64,000 bases of DNA from an uncultured Comamonas sp. Its GTDB lineage: Bacteria > Pseudomonadota > Gammaproteobacteria > Burkholderiales > Burkholderiaceae_C. The position numbers and the translations under genes are program-made. Position 1 is the first letter of the stretch; every line of letters starts with the position of its first letter. Below the pieces are notes generated by a model, which did no database searches, had not been told where the DNA came from, and saw only the letters and a program-made list of their open reading frames with translations. Below are positions 55,569 to 64,000 of this stretch, piece by piece. The stretch is taken from assembly GCA_947306475.1 (NCBI GenBank), contig CAMZGS010000010.1, forward strand, positions 62,001 to 126,000, read 5' to 3'.

Positions 55569-55666
55569 AGAGCCCGCAACGATGCGCCGCGAAGCGCATG
55601 ATCTCGTGGCGATCCACGCCTAAATCCACGACAGCAAAAAGGAGCCGCAGCCTTTGGAAATGAAAA

Positions 55667-55696
55667 AACCGCAGAGGCCTTGCGCACTCTGCGGTT
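55667..55696 (-). terminator. Intrinsic terminator of tRNA-Gly(GCC) copy 2
   Basis: AACCGCAGAG pairs perfectly with CTCTGCGGTT around a 10-base loop, and a T-run follows on the minus strand. It lies just downstream of the tRNA gene. Confidence 0.85.
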
Positions 55697-55703
55697 GATC
55701 ATC

Positions 55704-55779
55704 TGGAGCGGGAAATCGGTCTCGAACCGACGACCTCAACCTTGGCAAGGTTGCGCTCTACCAACTGAGCTATTCCCGC
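55704..55779 (-). tRNA. tRNA-Gly(GCC), copy 2
   Basis: Identical over all 76 nt to the copy at 16969-17044, in the same orientation, with anticodon GCC and encoded CCA. Flank identity extends only 2-3 bases beyond the gene on either side. Confidence 0.97.
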
Positions 55780-55872
55780 ATTTACTTCCCTCGGTCAATC
55801 ACCTCAACCTCGGAAAGCCAATATTCTAGCACTACTTTTTTGACTTCAGAGAAAGCCAGGCAAGTTTTTACA

Positions 55873-58800
55873 TCAACCGTCCAGGGGACGCAGCAGCTCT
55901 GCCACGTCTTCCTCGGAAAACATGGGTTGCTCGCGCCCTGCTGCACCGGCCAGCAGGCCTTTTGCCAGAGCGGCCTTGCGCTCCTGCAAGGCCAGCATGC
56001 GTTCCTCGATGGTGCCCTCGGCCACCAGCTTGTAAACCATGACCTGGCGCTCTTGCCCGATGCGATGGGCGCGGCCCGTGGCCTGTTCCACCACGGCGGG
56101 GTTCCACCAGGGATCGTAGTGGATGACGGTGTCGGCCTGCGGCAGATTCAGGCCCGTGCCGCCGGCCTTCAGGCTGATGAGGAAGATCGGCACCTGCCCA
56201 CTGGTAAAGCGCTCGATGGCCGCATCGCGCTGCCGGGTCTGGCCGGTGAGCTTGGTCCACGGCAATCCGGCACGCTCCAGCTCGGTCTCGATCAGCGCCA
56301 GCATGCTGGTAAATTGCGAAAACACCAGCACCCGGCGCCCCTGCCCCACCAGCTCCGTCAGCAGCTCCATGAGCAGTTCCAGCTTGGCCGAGGTTTTCAC
56401 CCTGGTGGCCTGGACACTGTTTTTCACCAGGCGCGGATCGCAGCACACCTGACGCAGTTTGAGCAGCGCATCCAGCAGCTGGATTTGCGCTCGCGCCAGA
56501 CCTTTTTCTGCCAGCGCATCACGCACGGTCTTTTCCGTGGCCAGGCGGATGGTTTCGTACAGATCGGCCTGCGCACCCGACAGGTGCACGCTGGTGACGC
56601 TCTCGATACTGGCCGGCAGTTCCGTGGCCACAGTGGCCTTGGTGCGGCGCAGCACGAAAGGCGTGATGCGCTGGCGCAGGCGCTGCAAGGCGGCGTGGTC
56701 GCTCTGTTTCTCGATAGGGAAGCGAAACAACTCGTTGAAGCGCTTCTGGCTGCCCAGAAAACCGGGCATGACGAAGTGAAACAGGCTCCACAACTCGCCC
56801 AGATGGTTTTCCAGAGGCGTGCCCGACAGGGCAATGCGCTGGCGCGCGTCCAGCCCACGCACCACCTGCGCGGTCTGTGAGCTGGCGTTCTTGATGTGTT
56901 GCGCCTCGTCCAGCACCACCACATGCCAGCGCTGCTGAAGCCAGCGCTGACGATCGCGCTGCAACAGTGAATACGGGGCGATGAGCAAGTCGCACGCTTC
57001 GACAAAGGTACCGGCGTGGCGCTCCAGCCCATGCCAGACATGGGTTCGCAGACTGGGCGCAAAACGGGCCGCCTCACGACGCCAGTTGCCCAGCAGGCTC
57101 ACCGGGGCAATGACCAGACAGGGGCGATCCAGCCGCCCTGCCTCCTGCTCGCACAGCAGGTGCGCCAGGGTCTGCAGGGTTTTGCCCAGCCCCATGTCGT
57201 CTGCCAGGATGCCGCCCAGCTGGTGCTGGCGCAGAAACTGCAGCCAATCGAGCCCCTGGCGCTGGTAGGGGCGCAGCTGCGCCAGCAGCCCCTTGGGCAG
57301 CTGCGTCTGCGGCAGGGCAGCGCCAGCGGCCAGCTGCGTCAGCATGGCGTGCAACTGCTGCATGCCGTGCCAGGTCTGCCCCTGGCGCAACTCCATGACG
57401 GAAGCCATGCGCAGGGCCTCCACACTGGACAGGCGCAGGCGCTCGCCAGCAAACCGGCGCTCCTGCACCAGTTCCAGCAAGGCGGTGAGCCAGGGCCGCA
57501 GGGGTGCCGAAGGCAGACGCAACCAGCGCCCGTCGGCCTGTTCCTGCCACAGCCAGGGCGGCAGCTCCGGCCCCTCTGGTCCGTCCTGCACCTGTGCCAG
57601 CCAGTCTGGCAGCCAGGGCAGCACGTTGTGGCGCTGACCATTGATTTCTATGCCCAGGGAAAGAGCAAACCAGGCTGGGGCACGCGTCCCCTCCCCGACC
57701 TCCCGGCCTTCAGGCATTTGGTCGGTACGGGCATCAACCTCGTCGTCCAGGCCCTCCTGCGTCAGGTGGATGTCCACGCTCTCCACGGTGTGGACCCAGT
57801 GGCTCAGCTCCGGGGCCAGTTCCAGCGCAAAGCCGGCCTGGCGCAGCGGCTGCCAGTCTGTGGCCGCCCACTCCAGCCAGACGCTCGTATCACGGCAGAC
57901 ATAGCCCGCCTCGTCATGTGGCTCCAGCCCCAGAGTAGTCAGCGAACGCACTGCCTGCTGCTCAGCCTCCAGATCGCGTGTGAGCAGGACGGTACGCCCC
58001 TCAGGCAAGGCAACGCTCACGGTAGCGCTGCGCCCAGCCCAACAGCCTTTGAGGCCCTGGTAGTCGAAGCCCAACCTGGCCTGCACCAGCCCCAACTGTG
58101 GACGCTGCGGTACAGGCACCGGATGCAGGCTGAGCACGGGCTGGGGCCGACACCGTGGCCAGGCCTCAGGCAGCTCAATGCCCGGCGGCAAGGTGTGCAG
58201 CCGTGGCGCCAGGCGCTGGGCCAGGTGGCCGTTGTCTGCCCGAAATGCCTCTTCCGGCAGCGCCGGAGCGTCCAGCAACACGGCCAGCAGGGCCGCATCC
58301 AGCGCATCGGGCAGCTGCAGCATGCCACAGCACTGCCGCTGCACATCCACATACAGCGTGGGCGGGCCGACAAACAGATGCAGCGTGGGCGACAGTGGCT
58401 GAGCCGGCCCCTCCTCGCCTTGTTGCACGCCCACACGCAACTGCCACAGCGCATGGGAAGCGACAACGCCCTGCGCTGCCTGCCAGCTCCAGGACAGCCG
58501 GGCCGTATCCTCCTTCCAGCGCAGCGGCGGGCTGGCGATGACGCCCTCTTCGTCCTGCCAGAACAGGCGTCCGGTGGCCGCGCACTTTTGCAGCACGAAC
58601 CGACCGACTTCACCTTGCACGGTCATCTCTGCCGCAGCAGGCGACTTGCCGCCCAGGCGCTGGGCAGCTCCTTCCTGAAAGCCCTGGAGGATGCGCACGC
58701 ACTCCTGATCGGGCGAGAGGCCCTGATCCGCACGCTCGCTGACCAGGGCGTATTCGGCCATCAGGCTGGGGGGACGGGGCTTGATCCAGTCACCGGTTTT

Positions 58801-59001
58801 CTTGCGGCGGCTCATTTTCCAGGACAGGAGCAACCGCGCTACTGCGCTGCCTCGCGGTGTTTCAGCGCGCAGCAGATACACGGGCTGCTCGTCGTGCTCA
58901 TCGTGTGCCCATGGGGTGGTGCTGCCGGCCTGCAGCGCGTGCTCCAACTGATCCAGCCAGTACGCGATGCGCTGTTGTTGCTTTTCTGGCATCAAAGACA
59001 T
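55873..59001 (-). CDS. SNF2-family DEAD/DEAH helicase-like ATPase
   Basis: A 1042-residue SNF2 translocase related to bacterial HepA/RapA-like proteins. An N-terminal region of about 500 residues has no clear domain. The ATPase core has Walker A DDMGLGKT at 601-608, DEAQ starting at 698, SGTPLENHLGELWS, and in the second lobe FSQFTSMLALIE and GRAHRIGQ. The protein should remodel protein-DNA complexes or RNA polymerase; its target is unknown. No partner methylase or nuclease is encoded beside it, so a defence role is not supported. A 78-bp repeat lies just upstream. Confidence 0.9.
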   Translation of the reverse strand: MSLMPEKQQQRIAYWLDQLEHALQAGSTTPWAHDEHDEQPVYLLRAETPRGSAVARLLLSWKMSRRKKTGDWIKPRPPSLMAEYALVSERADQGLSPDQECVRILQGFQEGAAQRLGGKSPAAAEMTVQGEVGRFVLQKCAATGRLFWQDEEGVIASPPLRWKEDTARLSWSWQAAQGVVASHALWQLRVGVQQGEEGPAQPLSPTLHLFVGPPTLYVDVQRQCCGMLQLPDALDAALLAVLLDAPALPEEAFRADNGHLAQRLAPRLHTLPPGIELPEAWPRCRPQPVLSLHPVPVPQRPQLGLVQARLGFDYQGLKGCWAGRSATVSVALPEGRTVLLTRDLEAEQQAVRSLTTLGLEPHDEAGYVCRDTSVWLEWAATDWQPLRQAGFALELAPELSHWVHTVESVDIHLTQEGLDDEVDARTDQMPEGREVGEGTRAPAWFALSLGIEINGQRHNVLPWLPDWLAQVQDGPEGPELPPWLWQEQADGRWLRLPSAPLRPWLTALLELVQERRFAGERLRLSSVEALRMASVMELRQGQTWHGMQQLHAMLTQLAAGAALPQTQLPKGLLAQLRPYQRQGLDWLQFLRQHQLGGILADDMGLGKTLQTLAHLLCEQEAGRLDRPCLVIAPVSLLGNWRREAARFAPSLRTHVWHGLERHAGTFVEACDLLIAPYSLLQRDRQRWLQQRWHVVVLDEAQHIKNASSQTAQVVRGLDARQRIALSGTPLENHLGELWSLFHFVMPGFLGSQKRFNELFRFPIEKQSDHAALQRLRQRITPFVLRRTKATVATELPASIESVTSVHLSGAQADLYETIRLATEKTVRDALAEKGLARAQIQLLDALLKLRQVCCDPRLVKNSVQATRVKTSAKLELLMELLTELVGQGRRVLVFSQFTSMLALIETELERAGLPWTKLTGQTRQRDAAIERFTSGQVPIFLISLKAGGTGLNLPQADTVIHYDPWWNPAVVEQATGRAHRIGQERQVMVYKLVAEGTIEERMLALQERKAALAKGLLAGAAGREQPMFSEEDVAELLRPLDG

Positions 59002-59041
59002 AAGGATGCAGAACAGAAAGCCTCAAAAGCTATCAAAACAA

Positions 59042-59119
59042 TAGCTTTTGGCGCTTATCTGCAATAGGTTTCAAAGATAAAACCCCCACAGGGGCAAGCC
59101 CGGTGGGGGTTGGAAGCTA
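59042..59119. repeat. 78-bp paired dispersed repeat between SNF2 gene and acnB
   Basis: The left half starts TAGCTTTTGGCGCTTATC and ends AGGTTT. The right half is diverged but ends in AGCTA at the expected distance. The acnB terminator hairpin lies inside this copy. Confidence 0.65.
59081..59111 (-). terminator. Intrinsic terminator of acnB
   Basis: AACCCCCAC pairs with GTGGGGGTT around a 13-base loop; on the minus strand a T-run follows. It lies about 25 bases after the acnB stop and within the 78-bp repeat. Confidence 0.85.
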
Positions 59120-59135
59120 CAAAACCTGAGATCGA

Positions 59136-61730
59136 TCAGGCAGCAGCAACGGTCTTGGCGTTCTCCACGTACTCTTCAATCTGGTTGAAGTTCATGTAGC
59201 GGTACACGCTTTCCTTGTCTGCATCGATCACGCCCATTTCCTTGAGGTACTCCTCCTTGGTGGGCAGACGGCCCAGGCGCGAGGCAATTGCAGCCAGCTC
59301 GGCCGAGCCCAGGAACACGTTGGTGTTCTTGCCCAGACGGTTGGGGAAGTTGCGGGTCGAGGTGGAGATCACGGTTGCACCTTCACGCACCTGAGCCTGG
59401 TTGCCCATGCACAGCGAGCAGCCGGGCATTTCGGTGCGGGCACCGGCGGCGCCGAAGGCGGCGTAATGGCCTTCCTTGATCAGCTCGTTCTGGTCCATCT
59501 TGGTGGGAGGTGCCACCCACAGCTTGACCGGGATGTCACGCTGGCCGCCCAGCAGCTTGGCTGCGGCGCGGAAGTGACCGATGTTGGTCATGCACGAGCC
59601 GATGAAGGCTTCGTCGATCTTGGTGCCGGCCACGTCGGACAGGAACTTGGCATCGTCCGGGTCGTTGGGGCAGCAGACGATGGGTTCCTTGATCTCGTTC
59701 AGGTCGATCTCGATCACGGCAGCGTACTCGGCGTCCTTGTCGGCTTCCAGCAGCTGGGGGTTGGCCAGCCAGGCTTCGACCTTCTCGATGCGGCGCTGCA
59801 GGGTCTTGGCGTCCTGATAGCCGTCGGCAATCATGTTCTGCATCAGCACGATGTTGGACTTCAGGTACTCGATGACCGGTTCCTTGTCCAGCTTGATCGT
59901 GCAGCCGGCAGCCGAGCGCTCGGCCGAAGCGTCGGACAGCTCGAATGCCTGCTCCACCTTCAGCTTGGGCAGACCTTCGATTTCCAGGATGCGGCCCGAG
60001 AAGATGTTCTTCTTGCCAGCCTTTTCCACGGTCAGCAGACCTTGCTTGATGGCGTACAGCGGGATGGCATGCACCAGGTCGCGCAGGGTCACGCCGGGCT
60101 GCATTTCACCCTTGAAGCGCACCAGCACGGATTCGGGCATGTCCAGCGGCATCACGCCGGTGGCAGCGGCAAAGGCCACCAGACCGGAGCCGGCAGGGAA
60201 GGAGATGCCGATCGGGAAGCGGGTGTGCGAGTCGCCACCGGTGCCGACGGTGTCGGGCAGCAGCAGGCGGTTGAGCCAGCTGTGGATCACGCCGTCGCCA
60301 GGGCGCAGGGACACGCCACCACGGCTGGAAATGAACTCCGGCAGGGTGCGGTGGGTCTTCACGTCCACGGGCTTGGGATAGGCAGCGGTGTGGCAGAAGG
60401 ACTGCATCACCATGTCGGCCGAGAAGCCCAGGCAGGCCAGGTCCTTCAGCTCGTCGCGGGTCATGGGGCCGGTGGTGTCCTGAGAACCCACGGTGGTCAT
60501 GCGCGGCTCGCAGTAGGTGCCGGGACGGATGCCCTGACCTTCGGGCAGACCGCAGGCACGGCCCACCATCTTCTGTGCCAGGGTGAAACCCTTGCCGCTG
60601 TCGGCAGGCGCCACGGGCAGGCGGAACACGGTCGAAGCCGGCAGGCCCAGGAACTCGCGGGCCTTGGCGGTCAGTGCACGGCCGATGATCAGGTTGATGC
60701 GGCCACCAGCCTGCACTTCGTCCAGCAGCACTTCACTCTTGAGCTGGAAGTTGGCGATGACTTCGCCGTTCTTCTCGATCTTGCCTTCATAGGGGAAGAT
60801 GTCGATGACATCGCCCATGTTCATCTTGGAGACGTCCACCTCGATCGGCAGCGCGCCCGAGTCTTCCTGGGTGTTGAAGAAGATGGGAGCGATCTTGCCG
60901 CCCAGGGTCACGCCACCGAAGCGCTTGTTGGGCACGTAGGGGATGTCCTGGCCGGTGGCCCAGATCACGCTGTTGGTGGCGGACTTGCGGCTGGAGCCGG
61001 TACCGACCACGTCGCCCACGTAGGCCACCAGGTGGCCCTTCTTCTTCAGGTCTTCGATGAACTGGATGGGGCCGCGCACGCCGTCCTGCTCGGGCTTGAA
61101 GGCCGCGTCGGGGCGGGTGTTCTTCAGCATCGCCAGGTAGTGCAGCGGGATGTCGGGACGGGTGGTCGCATCGGGAGCGGGCGACAGGTCGTCGGTGTTG
61201 GTTTCACCAGGCACCTTGAACACGGTGACGGTGATCTTCTCGGCAACCTTGGGACGGCTGGTGAACCACTCGGCATCGGCCCAGCTCTGCATCACTTCCT
61301 TGGCCTTGGCATTGCCGGCCTTGGCCTTGGCGGCGACATCGTTGAAGTAGTCGAACATCAACAGGGTCTTCTTCAGACCTGCCGCGGCCACATCGGCCAC
61401 TTCGGCATCGTCCAGCAGCTCGATCAGGGGATGGACGTTGTAGCCGCCCACCATGGTGCCCAGCAGCTCGGTGGCCTTGGCCTTGCTGATCAGAGCGACC
61501 TGGATGTCGCCGTGGGCCACGGCCGCCAGGAAGGAGGCCTTGACCTTGGCCGCATCATCCACCCCGGGGGGCACGCGATGGGTCAACAGCTCCAGCAGGA
61601 ACTCTTCTTCGCCAGCGGGCGGGTTCTTGATCAGTTCGATCAGCTCGGCCACTTGCTTGGCATCCAGGGCCAGGGGGGGGATGCCCAGCTTGGCGCGCTC
61701 GGCCACATGATCACGGTAGGCTTGCAACAT
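59136..61730 (-). CDS. acnB: Bifunctional aconitate hydratase 2 / 2-methylisocitrate dehydratase
   Basis: AcnB interconverts citrate and isocitrate in the TCA cycle and can act in the 2-methylcitrate cycle, of interest because prpE is also in this window. The 864 residues begin with the HEAT-like domain typical of AcnB ([20 protein letters not shown]), then the swivel domain, and the catalytic domains with cluster ligands in [11 protein letters not shown] and [10 protein letters not shown] near the C-terminal end. It is the last gene of a minus-strand cluster mdh-citE-(hypothetical)-acnB. Confidence 0.97.
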   Translation of the reverse strand: MLQAYRDHVAERAKLGIPPLALDAKQVAELIELIKNPPAGEEEFLLELLTHRVPPGVDDAAKVKASFLAAVAHGDIQVALISKAKATELLGTMVGGYNVHPLIELLDDAEVADVAAAGLKKTLLMFDYFNDVAAKAKAGNAKAKEVMQSWADAEWFTSRPKVAEKITVTVFKVPGETNTDDLSPAPDATTRPDIPLHYLAMLKNTRPDAAFKPEQDGVRGPIQFIEDLKKKGHLVAYVGDVVGTGSSRKSATNSVIWATGQDIPYVPNKRFGGVTLGGKIAPIFFNTQEDSGALPIEVDVSKMNMGDVIDIFPYEGKIEKNGEVIANFQLKSEVLLDEVQAGGRINLIIGRALTAKAREFLGLPASTVFRLPVAPADSGKGFTLAQKMVGRACGLPEGQGIRPGTYCEPRMTTVGSQDTTGPMTRDELKDLACLGFSADMVMQSFCHTAAYPKPVDVKTHRTLPEFISSRGGVSLRPGDGVIHSWLNRLLLPDTVGTGGDSHTRFPIGISFPAGSGLVAFAAATGVMPLDMPESVLVRFKGEMQPGVTLRDLVHAIPLYAIKQGLLTVEKAGKKNIFSGRILEIEGLPKLKVEQAFELSDASAERSAAGCTIKLDKEPVIEYLKSNIVLMQNMIADGYQDAKTLQRRIEKVEAWLANPQLLEADKDAEYAAVIEIDLNEIKEPIVCCPNDPDDAKFLSDVAGTKIDEAFIGSCMTNIGHFRAAAKLLGGQRDIPVKLWVAPPTKMDQNELIKEGHYAAFGAAGARTEMPGCSLCMGNQAQVREGATVISTSTRNFPNRLGKNTNVFLGSAELAAIASRLGRLPTKEEYLKEMGVIDADKESVYRYMNFNQIEEYVENAKTVAAA

Positions 61731-61777
61731 GCTTGTTCTCCAGGGTAATGGTCTAAGGGGGTGGATGTTGGAAAGTC

Positions 61778-62377
61778 TTACTTGCCCGCCACGCCGTCCA
61801 GCAGGTTGGGCAAGGGGTTTTTCTTGATGGCTTCAGCCACCTGCAACTGCTGCGGGCTCATGCACTCATCGGCCAGGCGCTGGCCGGCCTTCTGGTTCAT
61901 GAGCATGGACTTGTTGGCAATTTGCAGCCATACAGCGCCCGCACGGGTGTCTTCCAGACGAATGGCGCCCGTGGTGGTGGGCACCGGGCTCATGTGGAAA
62001 TTGAAACCGCTGCCCGACACCTTGAAATAGCCGGGGTGGGTTTCATCGCGCACGATGTTGACGTGCTTGCCCAGCTCGCAGCCAATGCGGCCGGTGTGTA
62101 CCAGATCGGCCAGAGCCAGGGCCTGCGCATCCAGCGGTGCCGGGGCCGATGCTGCATGGGCTGCAGCGCCCGCCCCTGCGGCACCAACGGCTGCCGCTGC
62201 GGCCACCTTCCCGCCAGTGGACTTCTTCCTGGCAGCAGGCTTCCTGGCCTGGGCGCTGGTGCCCGACTTGGCCTTGGCCACGGTCTGGTGTGCAGCTGCC
62301 TTGGGGGCAGTGTTGGCAGAAGCTGCCAAAGCCAGCATGGGGGCCAGCAAAAGGGTGGAGGCGATCAGGCGTTTCAT
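61778..62377 (-). CDS. Hypothetical secreted Lys/Ala-rich protein
   Basis: A 199-residue product with a signal peptide ([20 protein letters not shown]). An Ala/Lys-rich linker (about 25-85) is followed by a conserved-looking domain containing [40 protein letters not shown] and a C-terminal part with one cysteine ([11 protein letters not shown]). Two cysteines in the mature domain could form a disulfide. I do not recognise a named family. The frame is open back to 62635, but ATG 62377 with GGAGA upstream is the sensible start. It sits between citE-like and acnB genes on the same strand. Confidence 0.75.
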   Translation of the reverse strand: MKRLIASTLLLAPMLALAASANTAPKAAAHQTVAKAKSGTSAQARKPAARKKSTGGKVAAAAAVGAAGAGAAAHAASAPAPLDAQALALADLVHTGRIGCELGKHVNIVRDETHPGYFKVSGSGFNFHMSPVPTTTGAIRLEDTRAGAVWLQIANKSMLMNQKAGQRLADECMSPQQLQVAEAIKKNPLPNLLDGVAGK

Positions 62378-62405
62378 ACGATCTCCAGCAAAACGTGCTC
62401 TGTCT

Positions 62406-63437
62406 TTAACAATCGGTCTGTGCTGGCGCAAAAGCACCTTGCTCCGGCAGCCAGCGGCGCACATTGTCGGGCAAAGTGAGTGCCGTTTGCTGCGCGCGCT
62501 GCAACACATGCCAGTAATAGCGGTAACTGGCCCGATCGTGCAGCACCCCTTCGTGGCTGATGGGGCCCCAGTGGGCGGCCTCTGCCGCCAGCAGGATGGC
62601 TGCGGCCTGCTCGACCAGCGCGGCATCGGGCGCAAAGGCGGCGACGATGGGGCGGATCTGCGCCGGGTGGATGCTCCACATGCGCGTATAGCCCAGCTCC
62701 CGGCTGGCGCGGCGCGCGGCCTGGGTCAGCGCCGCAGTGTCCTTGAATTCGGTGACCACGCAGTGCGAGGGCACCTTGCCGTAAGCATGGCAGGCGGCAG
62801 CAATCTCCAGCTTGGCACGCAGCACCAGCGGATGCTCGAACTGGCCCTGCACGCCCATGGCGCTGGCGGGAATGGCGCCACCGTGGGCCGAGACAAAGTC
62901 CATCAGACCAAAGCTGATGGAGGCCACGCGCGGGTGGGCGGCAATCTCGAATGCCTGCTGCACGGCCGCCGGCGATTCGACAAGCACGTGCAGCGGCAGG
63001 TCGGGGCCATAGGCCCGGTCGAGCACGCGCGCCGCCAGCGCCACCTGATCCACGTTCTCCACCTTGGGCAGCATGACATGCGTAAGGCGATCGCCCACCT
63101 GCCCCACGATGCGCGCCACGTCCTCGACAAAGGCGGGATGCTCCAGCGCATGCACCCGCACGGCAATGCGTGCCTGGGGATGCTCCTGGGTGTGGGCGCG
63201 CACCAGATCCACCACCAGATCGGCATGCGCTGCTTCCCGACCGACGGCTGCACCGTCCTCGCAATCGAGTGTGACATCGAACACGCAACGCCCCAGCTCG
63301 GCCGTCATTTCGGCCTGCAGCTGCAGGCTTTTGCGCATGCGCTCCGGCTGGCCGCTGTAGTGGTCGCACACGGGCAAGGCACTGGCTGCGGCCTGTGCAC
63401 CGAGCAAGATGTCTTTGGGGTGAGCGGATTCAGTCAT
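62406..63437 (-). CDS. HpcH/HpaI aldolase/citrate lyase-family protein (CitE-like)
   Basis: A 343-residue TIM-barrel CoA-ester lyase of the CitE/malyl-CoA lyase family. Conserved sites visible are DVTLDCEDGAAVG with the metal-binding acidic residues, VMLPKVENVDQV, HVLVESPAAV with the second metal glutamate, and SFGLMDFVSAHG. Citrate lyase CitD and CitF partners are absent, so this is likely a stand-alone lyase or thioesterase such as malyl-CoA or citramalyl-CoA lyase. Its position between mdh and acnB suggests a link to TCA or glyoxylate metabolism. It starts at ATG 63437. Confidence 0.85.
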   Translation of the reverse strand: MTESAHPKDILLGAQAAASALPVCDHYSGQPERMRKSLQLQAEMTAELGRCVFDVTLDCEDGAAVGREAAHADLVVDLVRAHTQEHPQARIAVRVHALEHPAFVEDVARIVGQVGDRLTHVMLPKVENVDQVALAARVLDRAYGPDLPLHVLVESPAAVQQAFEIAAHPRVASISFGLMDFVSAHGGAIPASAMGVQGQFEHPLVLRAKLEIAAACHAYGKVPSHCVVTEFKDTAALTQAARRASRELGYTRMWSIHPAQIRPIVAAFAPDAALVEQAAAILLAAEAAHWGPISHEGVLHDRASYRYYWHVLQRAQQTALTLPDNVRRWLPEQGAFAPAQTDC

Positions 63438-63542
63438 GCAACAGACGGTGATATGGGAGCAGAAAAATGATGCAGCAGCTCGTGGCCCCTGACCGGGGCA
63501 AGCCCAAGCGGCTGCAACATGGCTCTGCCGTGGTTAAAAAAA

Positions 63543-63620
63543 GAGCTGCTGGCGCCCTACAGATAAGGATTTGAAAGCACTTTTACCCTCAAACCCTTCA
63601 TCCATCAGCGCAAGCAGCTA
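63543..63620. repeat. 78-bp paired dispersed repeat between mdh and citE-like genes
   Basis: The left half starts GAGCTGCTGGCGCCC and ends GGATTT. The right half, on the minus strand, starts TAGCTGCTTGCGCTG and ends AGGGTTT. The right edge lies 6 bases from the mdh stop codon. Confidence 0.8.
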
Positions 63621-63626
63621 GCTTTA

Positions 63627-64000
63627 TTACAGCAGGTGCTTGACGCCGTCGCGCTCGGCTTCCAGCTCAGCCAGCGTCTTGTTGATGCACTCTTGCGAGA
63701 AGGCATCGATTTCCAGACCTTCGACGATCTTGTATTCGCCGTTTTCGGTGGTGACGGGGAAACCGAAGACGATGCCTTCAGGAATACCGTACTGGCCTTG
63801 CGAGGGCACGCCCATGGTGACCCATTCGCCGTTGGAGCCCAGGGCCCAGTCGCGCATGTGGTCGATGGCGGCGTTGGCAGCCGAGGCAGCCGAGGACAGA
63901 CCACGAGCAGCAATGATGGCGGCGCCGCGCTTGCCCACGGTGGGCAGGAACACGTCCTTGTTCCATTCCTGGTCGTTGATCAGGTCCTTGACGGACTTGC
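63627..64000 (-). CDS. mdh: Malate dehydrogenase, C-terminal part (cut by the right edge)
   Basis: Mdh oxidises malate to oxaloacetate with NAD+. Only the last about 124 codons are in the window, reading [40 protein letters not shown] and [19 protein letters not shown], and ending [10 protein letters not shown]. This matches the about 328-residue LDH-like malate dehydrogenases of betaproteobacteria; the catalytic residues lie off the edge. The gene is upstream of the citE-like, hypothetical and acnB genes on the same strand, with a 78-bp repeat between it and the first of them. Confidence 0.93.
   Translation of the reverse strand, partial: KSVKDLINDQEWNKDVFLPTVGKRGAAIIAARGLSSAASAANAAIDHMRDWALGSNGEWVTMGVPSQGQYGIPEGIVFGFPVTTENGEYKIVEGLEIDAFSQECINKTLAELEAERDGVKHLL

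Noticed and set aside
50421-55779. An integrated element with classical attachment sites between the tRNA-Gly genes
   Set aside because: No integrase gene and no direct repeat of the tRNA 3' end was found at the right side; only a 7-base match exists between the two different tRNA ends. Kept only as a probable acquired block.
55873-59001. The SNF2 ATPase as part of a DISARM, BREX or other defence system
   Set aside because: No methylase, nuclease or other defence gene is next to it; its neighbours are tRNA-Gly and the TCA cluster.
59466-61748. A 760-codon open frame opposite acnB, with similar long frames opposite dxs, parC and mfd
   Set aside because: All are mirror frames caused by third-position G/C bias; none has domain motifs or a sensible start context.

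Overview
The window is a high-GC chromosomal segment of a betaproteobacterium, most likely family Comamonadaceae (Burkholderiales; Comamonas/Acidovorax/Delftia-like). The inference rests on gene content and neighbourhoods familiar from that family: nadE-glnB, xseB-ispA-dxs, exbB-exbD-lpxK-Trm112-kdsB, mfd-ECF permease-serB, mdh-citE-acnB, a monomeric icd and orphan TRAP binding proteins. Species cannot be fixed from the sequence alone. Almost everything is core chromosome. No insertion sequence, integrase, CRISPR array, rRNA or replication origin was seen.

Layout. 0-2.5 kb: a restriction-type SF2 helicase/nuclease cut by the left edge. 2.7-11 kb: parC, a Rieske oxygenase, PII protein and NAD synthetase, then a binding lipoprotein/diguanylate cyclase pair. 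11-17 kb: two tandem orphan TRAP binding proteins, then xseB-ispA-dxs (isoprenoid supply) and tRNA-Gly(GCC). 17-18.7 kb: a decayed patch with a frameshifted CPBP protease and an AraC stub, followed by an intact GyrI-like protein. 19-28.5 kb: icd, sodB, xseA, the exbBD-lpxK-kdsB envelope/lipid A cluster and a chemoreceptor. 29-40 kb: mfd, an ECF permease-like protein, serB, metQ, small membrane proteins, metNI and an Rrf2 regulator. 40-50.4 kb: ilvD, prpE, phosphomannomutase, waaA, a pseudouridine synthase, an MFS transporter and tRNA-Gly(CCC). 50.6-55.6 kb: a probably acquired block with an FAD oxidoreductase and a complete TAXI-TRAP transporter plus DUF1850 protein, ending at a second identical tRNA-Gly(GCC). 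55.8-64 kb: a SNF2 helicase and the TCA cluster mdh-citE-(hypothetical)-acnB, mdh running off the right edge.

Two observations stand out. First, the intergenic DNA carries a family of short repeats: a 30-bp half (TAGCT-start, GCGC near position 10, usually GGTTT or GGCTA at the end), found alone five times and as two inward-facing halves around an 18-bp spacer six times. Every paired copy measures exactly 78 bp between the outer bases. Copies usually sit at or just after stop codons, sometimes supplying the stop codon, and one solo copy lies in frame inside xseA. Second, the NAD synthetase keeps its synthetase domain but has lost all three catalytic residues of its fused glutaminase domain, which suggests it uses free ammonia or a partner amidotransferase; the gene directly downstream encodes the PII nitrogen sensor.

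All homology calls are from recognition of motifs and family architecture by eye. No database search was run.
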